IMG/VR virus record: IMGVR_UViG_3300027749_000111
Coordinates: 1 to 64,000 of that record
Length of the DNA: 64,000 nt
Source: a virus
Direction: 5' to 3' (one strand)
The notes under the pieces are model-generated. The model made no database searches. It was not told the origin of the DNA and saw only the letters and a list, made by a program, of their open reading frames with translations. Position numbers and translations under genes: made by a program. This document shows, piece by piece, positions 20,431-27,696 of this stretch (positions are counted from its first letter, which is position 1; every line of letters begins with the position of its first letter).

Positions 20431-22935
20431 ATGCATAAATTTTCTTTTAAAAATAATAAAATAATTGTTGCTAATAGCCAGTTCGATCTTTCTTATGGTG
20501 AAGGAACTGCACGCGTTGACAATGCTATCATAACAAATTCTAATGAATCTACTCAACAACAACAAAGCGAATACTATAAGACAATAAGTCAACCATTTGC
20601 TTTATTCAATGGTGCAATTCGACCAGCTGATATCGGTCCCGGCAAAACAGTTGAAGGTAGTTATGATATCTGGCACAATGACATGGATGGAGATGGTGTA
20701 GAAGACAGAGATAAAAACAATAATTCTATAGCCAAGAATATGCACGACCGTTTACTCACACAAAGCTCTGACACATACACCCCGCGTACAACTGCTAAGT
20801 ATATAAGAACAAGAATGAGTCTATCTTCGTTTCCTGCTGAGAGCAGAATACATAGGTTTATGAAAAATCTTAAAGATGGTGAAGCTCAAGATTTTATTTA
20901 TGCATATACCCCTACTGAAGTTTACGAACAAATTCTTGCTAACAACCGAGGTGCTTTGCGTGATATAACCACACAAGATCGTGTTGCTGCTGTTGCCACT
21001 GCCCGCACACAAAACAATTTATCAACCGATATAACTGATATTGAAGATCCAGTTAGCTTGGTGCTGACGCACCAGAATCCTTTTAAAGCACTGTATGAAG
21101 GTTTGATGTACCCGGACGCTGCACTTGGAATCTCTACTGAGCCTGAGCACATGCAAGGCCTTTGTGATTGTGGAAATAAAAAAGAAAATCACACAAAAGA
21201 AAATCATCCATTTTTTCCAAGAACAATAAGTGATAATGGTCAATTGGTTGATGGCAGAAACTATCGCAGTATTAATTCTCCTACTAGAAGTGGTATTTTC
21301 AGTAGAATTGTAAATGGTGTACAAAGTCGTTGGTCAAAAGGCCAGCCGGATGATCTTGAACCACAACTTATAAGAGCACATGAACATTTAAAAGAACAAG
21401 GAATAGAAGTCAGTCCAGAAGATGCTCAGATGGTAGTGCGCATTGGCGTGGGTCCGGAAGTAGTTAGATCTATTTATCATTTAAGTACGAGTGCTAGGGG
21501 TAGAAAACCACAAAGCGGTTCGCTACCAGCAAGAAAATCCATAATAAAACCATGTACAGCTTGCGGAAGTACACGTAAACAAAATAGACATCAGCGCGAC
21601 GGCACGTACTGGGATCAAGATATTATAGACCCAGATGTTACAAATCTCAAAGTAACAATCAATGCTGAGACCGGCAACCTAATGCTTATACCTGATACTA
21701 GACCACCTGGTGCTTTAAATGGTGAAGCCAATCGTACTAAAGCTCTTTTTAGAACAACACCAGATAATGTTTGTAAAGTTTGTGACGGTACTGGCGAGAT
21801 AGAGCAAGAAGGAAAACCAAGAAGAAGAAAGTCTGCATTTTCTATAAAACCAACAGTACTTGATAAAATTGGCAATATAATAACTGCAGCAAAAATGAAA
21901 TCAAATGATAGCATTGGTTGGCTTCCGAATGCCAATATTAGTTGTGCTACTTGTGGTGGTGACAATGATTATCGTGACAATGATATGCCATGCAGATCTT
22001 GTAGAATTGGCGACTTAAAGAGCGATGATACCGATAGTCCAGTGGCGCCAACTGGCAGCCGATACATAAACAAGAACGGTATCCTAATACCGATGACTCA
22101 TCTTGTTAGCATTGCCAACAAAGTATATGGTCCTGATTCAAACCCGCACAGGATTATTAATGATAGCGATGGATCGCTTGGAGAAAGAATCATGCCTGGC
22201 GATACAGAACATACTTTTACAATGAAAAAAGATAAAAGAACTGGTAAAACAATTTTTAGAGGACAAAGAGGCCACTGGTATCAAGTAATTGATCGTGCAG
22301 GCAGCCCTGTATTTAAAGATGAAGATAGTGCCCGAGCATGGGTAGGCAGATTTACTCCCGGTATAACCATTCCTCAATCTCACCTTGATGAATTAAATAA
22401 AATGGCTGCAAAAATTCGTAAGGGCCCTAATGCCAAACAAACAAGCGGCTCTGAAGAATTGGATCTGGTGTGTAAATACCTTAAGGAAAATTTGCTTTCG
22501 TTGCCAGAACAAAGTTTTACTGCGATGCGAACACCTGCAGCTAAAGTAAGGACCATTATTCCTGACAGCATAAAACCCGATGACATTGCATATCTTGGTC
22601 TTGAACAGCCTGGCAGAGACATCACCCATAAAAGTATTTGGCCTGGCATTGTAGAAATAAATAAAAAACGATCTGAACTTTTAGATGGAGACGATTCTGA
22701 AATCGATAATAAAGTAAATGTTTTTTATGATGCCTTATCACAAGCTGCTGCATCACAAGAAATCTTTAGCGATACACCAGAGCATATATCTAATAATTTG
22801 AATGCTTCTTACCAATCAATTGTTGATCATTTGCAAGAAAGATATCCAGAAACAACTAGAATCTCATTGCAAGATAGTTTTAGCAAAATGATTTTTCCTT
22901 TTATGAAGAAGCAATCAAAAGCTGGTGATATCTGA
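20431..22935 (+). CDS. Very large unrecognised protein with Ca-loop-like and zinc motifs
   Basis: 834 residues, ATG 20431. The N-terminus MHKFSFKNNKIIVANSQ loosely matches the tagged proteins. DMDGDGVEDRD near residue 84 has the Asp spacing of a dockerin/EF-hand calcium loop. Cys/His clusters are CDCGNKKENH near 248, CTACGS near 375, CKVCDGTGE near 450, CATCGG near 505 and CRSC near 520, enough for two or three zinc sites. The last 200 residues are mainly helical. No polymerase, nuclease or ATPase motif holds up. It starts four bases after the preceding stop and abuts the next gene (overlap at 22935). Confidence 0.7.
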   Translation: MHKFSFKNNKIIVANSQFDLSYGEGTARVDNAIITNSNESTQQQQSEYYKTISQPFALFNGAIRPADIGPGKTVEGSYDIWHNDMDGDGVEDRDKNNNSIAKNMHDRLLTQSSDTYTPRTTAKYIRTRMSLSSFPAESRIHRFMKNLKDGEAQDFIYAYTPTEVYEQILANNRGALRDITTQDRVAAVATARTQNNLSTDITDIEDPVSLVLTHQNPFKALYEGLMYPDAALGISTEPEHMQGLCDCGNKKENHTKENHPFFPRTISDNGQLVDGRNYRSINSPTRSGIFSRIVNGVQSRWSKGQPDDLEPQLIRAHEHLKEQGIEVSPEDAQMVVRIGVGPEVVRSIYHLSTSARGRKPQSGSLPARKSIIKPCTACGSTRKQNRHQRDGTYWDQDIIDPDVTNLKVTINAETGNLMLIPDTRPPGALNGEANRTKALFRTTPDNVCKVCDGTGEIEQEGKPRRRKSAFSIKPTVLDKIGNIITAAKMKSNDSIGWLPNANISCATCGGDNDYRDNDMPCRSCRIGDLKSDDTDSPVAPTGSRYINKNGILIPMTHLVSIANKVYGPDSNPHRIINDSDGSLGERIMPGDTEHTFTMKKDKRTGKTIFRGQRGHWYQVIDRAGSPVFKDEDSARAWVGRFTPGITIPQSHLDELNKMAAKIRKGPNAKQTSGSEELDLVCKYLKENLLSLPEQSFTAMRTPAAKVRTIIPDSIKPDDIAYLGLEQPGRDITHKSIWPGIVEINKKRSELLDGDDSEIDNKVNVFYDALSQAAASQEIFSDTPEHISNNLNASYQSIVDHLQERYPETTRISLQDSFSKMIFPFMKKQSKAGDI

Positions 22936-24995
22936 TGTCAAATAAAAAAACATTTAATTCTAAGTATGCAACTCCATCAGGCTGGGTATCTAGTCATGAT
23001 GATGATAATGATGATAATAATGATATTCCTGGTGGTTATGATATTGATGATTATGGTAATGATAAAGACAAATGGGACCCTAACCCCATCCTTGGCGTAA
23101 CTCCCGTATCGACAAACAACCCTGATGATCTGAGACATAATACTTCTCCGTTTGTTTTGAAGAGTGACAGCGAAGTAGAATCACAGCAAAGGGGTGTTGG
23201 AAGAGGTTCTGTTAAAGATTCAATAATGCCATTTGTACTAATGACAGACAAACAAGCTGAAGAACGCGGCTTTAAAATTCTACCAAAACTAACAGAAGAA
23301 GAACGGGATGCAAAAAGACAAAGCACAATAGATCAAGGCATACCATTAACTCAAAAAGAAGCTTTACTTCATGCTGGCCCGGTAGCAATGAATATCATTG
23401 CTTCGCAACACATTGACCATCAATGCTCAAAATGCGATGGCACTGGGCAACTTCTAGAAGTTCGTAGTGGCTTTGGAACAAGACCAGTTCCATGCAGCAA
23501 ATGCCATGGCTACGGGCACACAGACTTTGAACCGAGTGCTCTTGGCGGAGTAATGGATGTTAAAACTTCAATTGGCACAATTGAACAACACCGGCAAATG
23601 CACGATAAGTTTTGTCATCGTTTAAGTTGTTTGCCGCATTGTTGTTACAAACCGGTTATTGATCCTATTCGTGAAAGTATGCAAAAACGAGGGATGCTTA
23701 TTCAGGATAAAGATGTTAAAGTTAGAACCGGTTCAACTCCAGAATTAAGACAGCTATTAGCTCAACCAGTGGTAAGTGATCAATGGCAGCGAACTGCAGC
23801 CGGACTAATTGTTTATGGTGGTAGAAATCGTTTAGCTGGGGCAAGCAGCGATGTTCTAAGCATAGGCCCCGGTTCCATCGTTGGAATTGCAAATCATTCA
23901 TTAGAAAACCCATATGGTGTACCGAGACCATCGACTTCGCACCCTGTACCATTAGACAAAGCATTTGATGCTGATAGTCCAATAGAAATGTTTCCCAGCA
24001 GGGATCGTTCAATGATGGCATTGGTAGATAGTGTTGCTAAAGATGGTAGATCATGGGACGGATGGGTTGATGCTCGTTCAAGTGGAGCAATTGCGGCTCA
24101 CAACAAAATGTGGAAAGAAATTCAAAAGGCTAGTGGCAGATATCCTTATGAACTAGACCAACAGCATACATTAAATATGTTTAATAGACACATTTTAGAT
24201 AGCGATGCAAATCAAGTTTTCACTGATATTTATCTTAAGAGCTTGCAAGGCATTACAAGTGAATGGACACAATTGTTTGGAAAGAAATCAACTGCACCTT
24301 ACGCTGTAACTCTAAGTGCACAGCCAAGAGTTAGCGGTGGAGAATCAACTGGCAGTAATCTTGTTTACCGTAAGAACATCCCAATGAGATTCACATTTTT
24401 GCACGGTCCGCACAGCGCCATTGCCAGCCGTTCATATGGAACCAGAATTGGTAAAAGAATTCAAACTTTGTATGGCGATGCTCAAGAAACACCTGATGTT
24501 GTTGCACAATACCTTAGAGGTCCCAACTCATTTTCACTTGCTTCACTGCTTCGTCACATACAATTTGGTGATCCCGATGGTAGATTATTAAACGCACTTC
24601 AATCAATAGATATAAGTCGTGGTGGTACTCCAGGAGATGAAGATGACCCATTTAATCTTACTCCTAAAGCTGCTTTGCTAGGCAAGCGTGTTGAAATTGA
24701 TCCTGAGACTATTACTAGCATGAATAGCGAAAGTTATGATGCACTGGGTAGTACATCTGGTCAATATGGAACAACACCATTGCGCACACCAGATCTTGAA
24801 ATTAATGATGATACGTACCATACACCTGCATTCAAAGATTTCTTAAAAACAGCTATAGAAGCAGACTTGCCACATCTTTTGAAAGATGGTGTTTTAACTG
24901 ATGAACAAATAGATACGGGTATTAAAGCTATGAAAAATAACCGCAGCATGGATATTGAGCATGCTAAAAGAGCTATATTCCCCGGACATTTATAA
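22935..24995 (+). CDS. Very large unrecognised protein with DnaJ-like zinc pair
   Basis: 686 residues, ATG 22935 overlapping the previous stop. It begins MSNKKTFNSKYATPSGW, with FNSK and the K-Y-A-T tag, then an Asp/Asn-rich run. CSKCDGTGQLLEV and CSKCHGYGH (residues about 158-195) make one DnaJ-like zinc unit. CHRLSCLPHCC follows near 230. AFDADSPIEMFPSRD near 340 relates to the EPFD-x-DSP motif of the 6396 and 2968 proteins. The second half is alpha/beta with no recognised catalytic motif. Role unknown. Confidence 0.7.
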   Translation: MSNKKTFNSKYATPSGWVSSHDDDNDDNNDIPGGYDIDDYGNDKDKWDPNPILGVTPVSTNNPDDLRHNTSPFVLKSDSEVESQQRGVGRGSVKDSIMPFVLMTDKQAEERGFKILPKLTEEERDAKRQSTIDQGIPLTQKEALLHAGPVAMNIIASQHIDHQCSKCDGTGQLLEVRSGFGTRPVPCSKCHGYGHTDFEPSALGGVMDVKTSIGTIEQHRQMHDKFCHRLSCLPHCCYKPVIDPIRESMQKRGMLIQDKDVKVRTGSTPELRQLLAQPVVSDQWQRTAAGLIVYGGRNRLAGASSDVLSIGPGSIVGIANHSLENPYGVPRPSTSHPVPLDKAFDADSPIEMFPSRDRSMMALVDSVAKDGRSWDGWVDARSSGAIAAHNKMWKEIQKASGRYPYELDQQHTLNMFNRHILDSDANQVFTDIYLKSLQGITSEWTQLFGKKSTAPYAVTLSAQPRVSGGESTGSNLVYRKNIPMRFTFLHGPHSAIASRSYGTRIGKRIQTLYGDAQETPDVVAQYLRGPNSFSLASLLRHIQFGDPDGRLLNALQSIDISRGGTPGDEDDPFNLTPKAALLGKRVEIDPETITSMNSESYDALGSTSGQYGTTPLRTPDLEINDDTYHTPAFKDFLKTAIEADLPHLLKDGVLTDEQIDTGIKAMKNNRSMDIEHAKRAIFPGHL

Positions 24996-25007
24996 TAAAG
25001 AAGAAAC

Positions 25008-25490
25008 ATGCCAATACAACCAGAAGAATATCCAAATCCATCAGATGTTGCCAATGATGACCGTACTTGCTTGGTCTGTGAATTTGGCGACAACAATCCA
25101 GCTATGGGCAAACTTGAACCAATTGGAAAACGTCCTGACAACAACCACACGCTATGGTGTCATGATGGGCGTTGTATGAGTTGGCTTACTACAAAGTACG
25201 GCCCTAGTTTTGATAACTTATTTAGTGGCACACCAAAAAGCACCCTAACAATAGGAAACAGGCCACAGCTTGGACTTGCTGCCAGCAAAGAAACAATGGA
25301 AAACATCTGGGCCTTTGCTGGCAAATTCAAATACTTTACTGCTGCCAGTGGAACAGATTCTTTTCCAATTTCCAATGAAGGCGATGAAATGCACAGTGAT
25401 GCTACAGCTCCTGTAGCTCCAGCAATGACCAGTGAAATAAAAGTAAAGACCAATAGCGATGGATCTTATAAACCACCAAGCACTTTCTAA
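25008..25490 (+). CDS. Small zinc-ribbon-like protein
   Basis: 160 residues, ATG 25008 behind AAGAAGAAAC. A Cys set CLVCEFGDNNP and LWCHDGRCMSW (residues about 20-60) looks like one zinc finger. A helical segment (ETMENIWAFAGKFKYF) and an Ala/Thr/Pro tail follow. It is the last gene before the promoter at 25503, so it likely ends the long unknown-protein block. No family recognised. Confidence 0.7.
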   Translation: MPIQPEEYPNPSDVANDDRTCLVCEFGDNNPAMGKLEPIGKRPDNNHTLWCHDGRCMSWLTTKYGPSFDNLFSGTPKSTLTIGNRPQLGLAASKETMENIWAFAGKFKYFTAASGTDSFPISNEGDEMHSDATAPVAPAMTSEIKVKTNSDGSYKPPSTF

Positions 25491-25502
25491 AGTGCGTAAC
25501 AA

Positions 25503-25536
25503 TGTAATAACCCAATTTATGTACCATAGTGTATGT
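25503..25536 (+). promoter_or_regulatory. Putative phage promoter for the head operon (TGTAAT-N16-CATAGT)
   Basis: TGTAAT at 25503-25508, 16 bases, CATAGT at 25525-25530, then GTATGTAA. Both hexamers and the spacer are identical to the site at 5036. The ATG at 25557 is 54 bp downstream of the first hexamer and has a strong TAGGAGAAATA ribosome site. Confidence 0.55.
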
Positions 25537-25556
25537 AACTTCTTATAGGAGAAATA

Positions 25557-26138
25557 ATGGAACCTCGTCTTAATATCAAGATTGCTCAAATCTTTGAAGC
25601 TGCTGAAATGCCCGTTGACCCTAACTTTATTGGTCCAGATGACCAATGGGTTGGCGATTGGATTGACAGAACTGAAGATTATCCAGAAAATATGCAAGCT
25701 TACATGGAACAACGTGAAGGCATTGGTGAACACCTTGACCGCAACGTTCAAAATGAAGGTTTTAGCGCCACACCAAACCCTGCTCAAGACTATGCATTGA
25801 TGGTTCTGGAGCCTGAAGTTGCTGGAACCCCAGACCTTGCAGAGATTCCTGGCGGAGCGGGCGCTTCTGGCACAACATTGCCTCGTGCTGCTAGCAAGCT
25901 GCGCAAACAGGCCAATGGTTTTAACAACACACAATCTCGTGTTGACTTTACCATGGGTGTAGTTGCCAATGCTTCATCTGGTTCATTGACCAATGCTAGA
26001 GTTGTTGTTGAAACTCCCAGTACAAAGATTGCCGGTACAGTAATTGCTGTTGGCGAACAAGAATTTGCTGTTGTTTGGGATGACCGGACTGCAAGCGTTG
26101 AACGCAAGGGCGACTACGAGCTAGTATTCTCTGAATAA
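25557..26138 (+). CDS. First gene of head operon; C-terminal SH3-like barrel
   Basis: 193 residues, ATG 25557. It starts MEPRLNIKIAQIFEAAEMP, a basic-hydrophobic-Ala start with a nearby Ala-Ala-Glu. An acidic helical middle leads to a linker (GGAGASGTTLPRAASKLRKQ). The C-terminal 55 residues (TKIAGTVIAVGEQEFAVVWDD) look like a KOW/SH3-type small barrel. In its position before the portal it may be a head protein, but no family is recognised. Confidence 0.65.
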   Translation: MEPRLNIKIAQIFEAAEMPVDPNFIGPDDQWVGDWIDRTEDYPENMQAYMEQREGIGEHLDRNVQNEGFSATPNPAQDYALMVLEPEVAGTPDLAEIPGGAGASGTTLPRAASKLRKQANGFNNTQSRVDFTMGVVANASSGSLTNARVVVETPSTKIAGTVIAVGEQEFAVVWDDRTASVERKGDYELVFSE

Positions 26139-26143
26139 TTAAT

Positions 26144-26734
26144 ATGTTTAAAACACGTAAAACTAAGATCGTTTCGGTTCCTGCTGAAGAGATCCTTGAA
26201 GTTGTAGCGCCAGATCTTGAATCCGTAGTAACCACAGTATACAACATAGAACAATTGACTATAAGCTATCAAGACGAGGTGGTAGCCACTGGTGAATTGA
26301 TCGATAGTGCTGGCGGTATCTATGAATATAATTGGGACAAAAAGTTAAAGAGAATAAGCTCTTTGAGTGGCAAAAGCATCAATAGTCTTGTTTGGATGCT
26401 GTGCGACACCGTTTTGCAAAAGTATTATGTAAGGCCAGAATCAATAGCAGTTGAAACACCAGTCGAATTAAAGATTGCTGAAGCTTTAAAAGTTGCTATA
26501 ACGCCCGTTTTAAATTCTATAAAAATGCTAGAAAACAAAGTTGTAACAGCCAGGCCAGCGCCTGCCCCAGTACAACAAATAGCTCAAAGGCCACAGATGA
26601 TTCAATCTGCACCATCAATGCCAACTGATACACCAGCTATCAATGTGGCTGATAGTGACATTAGTGCCAATGCTATGCGGTACTTACAACAATCCAGTGA
26701 ACCAGATCTGGATATAGATTATATGAGTCTCTAG
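26144..26734 (+). CDS. Unrecognised protein upstream of portal
   Basis: 196 residues, ATG 26144. It begins MFKTRKTKIVSVPAEEILEV; a beta-rich first half (TISYQDEVVATGELID) and a helical middle (ELKIAEALKVAITPVLNSIKML) precede a Pro/Gln/Ala linker (ARPAPAPVQQIAQRPQM). The C-terminal peptide is acidic. A structural accessory or scaffolding-related role is possible from location only. Confidence 0.65.
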   Translation: MFKTRKTKIVSVPAEEILEVVAPDLESVVTTVYNIEQLTISYQDEVVATGELIDSAGGIYEYNWDKKLKRISSLSGKSINSLVWMLCDTVLQKYYVRPESIAVETPVELKIAEALKVAITPVLNSIKMLENKVVTARPAPAPVQQIAQRPQMIQSAPSMPTDTPAINVADSDISANAMRYLQQSSEPDLDIDYMSL

Positions 26735-26742
26735 GAGAGAAT

Positions 26743-27486
26743 ATGCAATCAGCAGAAGGCAAGGGCCCAAAGCAAGTAAAAAAACCATACGTGCTCGGTA
26801 ATTTTGTTACTAACTATGGTAATGATGGTGCACCAACTGGTACTCCAAACCCACCCAGCTCTCCATACACTGCTGTTGTTGGCGCTACCACTATCAGTGG
26901 AACCACATGGGCAGGCGGAATTGTCGGCAGTGCTGTGCCAGGTCTTAATGTTAATATAAATGGCAATGGTGCCACTGATGTAAGTTATGTATGTGCAGCA
27001 GATCCATTGCTCACACTATCCGATATAGAAACTACTTATGTTGACCTATGGGTAAATGCAACATTCTCTGGTGCATGCACTCTTCGTTTGCAAGGTAGTA
27101 ACAATAGGTTCCAAGGAAATACAGACTACAACTCCTCAGCCTGGACGACATTGCTTACAACAACAATTACTGGCAATGGTGTTACTGGTCAATCGATTAC
27201 AATGAACAACACTGCATCCGGTGTAGAAAACCCCAAGATGGCATACCGCGTTACTGCTAGTGGTCCTACTGCCAGCGGTATTATTGACTGGGCAATTCCA
27301 GGTTTCTTTGTTGATTACAGTGCAATGGGCATTGGCAACAACGCTGGAGATGCCAATGGCAGCATTGGTCAGCTGAACATTCAAAGCCCTAGCTACCTTA
27401 CAATTTCTGGTGGAAGCATTACAAATACAGTTAATGGCACACCTCCATACAGTGCAACTAGCAATAACATTGACTACTACGGTTAA
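26743..27486 (+). CDS. Beta-rich virion protein candidate
   Basis: 247 residues, ATG 26743 behind TAGGAGAGAAT. After a short basic start (MQSAEGKGPKQVKKPY) the protein is Gly/Thr/Asn/Ser-rich with alternating hydrophobics, typical of beta-sandwich head-fibre or decoration proteins (for example VDLWVNATFSGACTLRLQG). No transmembrane segment. It lies just before the portal gene. Assignment as a surface or fibre protein is inference. Confidence 0.6.
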   Translation: MQSAEGKGPKQVKKPYVLGNFVTNYGNDGAPTGTPNPPSSPYTAVVGATTISGTTWAGGIVGSAVPGLNVNINGNGATDVSYVCAADPLLTLSDIETTYVDLWVNATFSGACTLRLQGSNNRFQGNTDYNSSAWTTLLTTTITGNGVTGQSITMNNTASGVENPKMAYRVTASGPTASGIIDWAIPGFFVDYSAMGIGNNAGDANGSIGQLNIQSPSYLTISGGSITNTVNGTPPYSATSNNIDYYG

Positions 27487-27497
27487 AGGATAATATA

Positions 27498-27686
27498 ATG
27501 GATCGTAAGCAAAACATTAGAACAGCTAGCATTCGTCGTGTTGGAGCTAACTTTGATTTTAATGGCAACCCTATTGACCAAAATGATGGTGGCGGTGTTA
27601 TCCATTTTAGTGGCTCCATGGCCTTTTATCCATGTGGTTGCCAAAAGGTTGGAAACATAGGCACTTGCAGTTGTTTGACCTTCTAA
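27498..27686 (+). CDS. Small protein with C-terminal Cys cluster and RTAS tag
   Basis: 62 residues, ATG 27498 behind AAAGGATAATATA. It begins MDRKQNIRTASIRRVGANF, with the basic-x-Ala-Ser motif at residues 8-11. It ends FYPCGCQKVGNIGTCSCLTF, four Cys in two Cys-x-Cys pairs, a compact metal site. It sits immediately before the portal gene with an 11-base gap. Function unknown. Confidence 0.65.
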   Translation: MDRKQNIRTASIRRVGANFDFNGNPIDQNDGGGVIHFSGSMAFYPCGCQKVGNIGTCSCLTF

Positions 27687-27696
27687 GGAATATTAC

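Noticed and set aside
20626-20649. Possible Walker A (ADIGPGKT) in the 834-residue protein
   Set aside because: Fits the loose P-loop pattern, but there is no preceding hydrophobic strand, no Walker B seen, and it lies near a polar Asp-rich loop. Not enough for an ATPase or terminase call.
25245-25934. 229-residue antisense frame across two genes
   Set aside because: Overlaps two plausible plus-strand genes and a promoter; translation looks random in composition.
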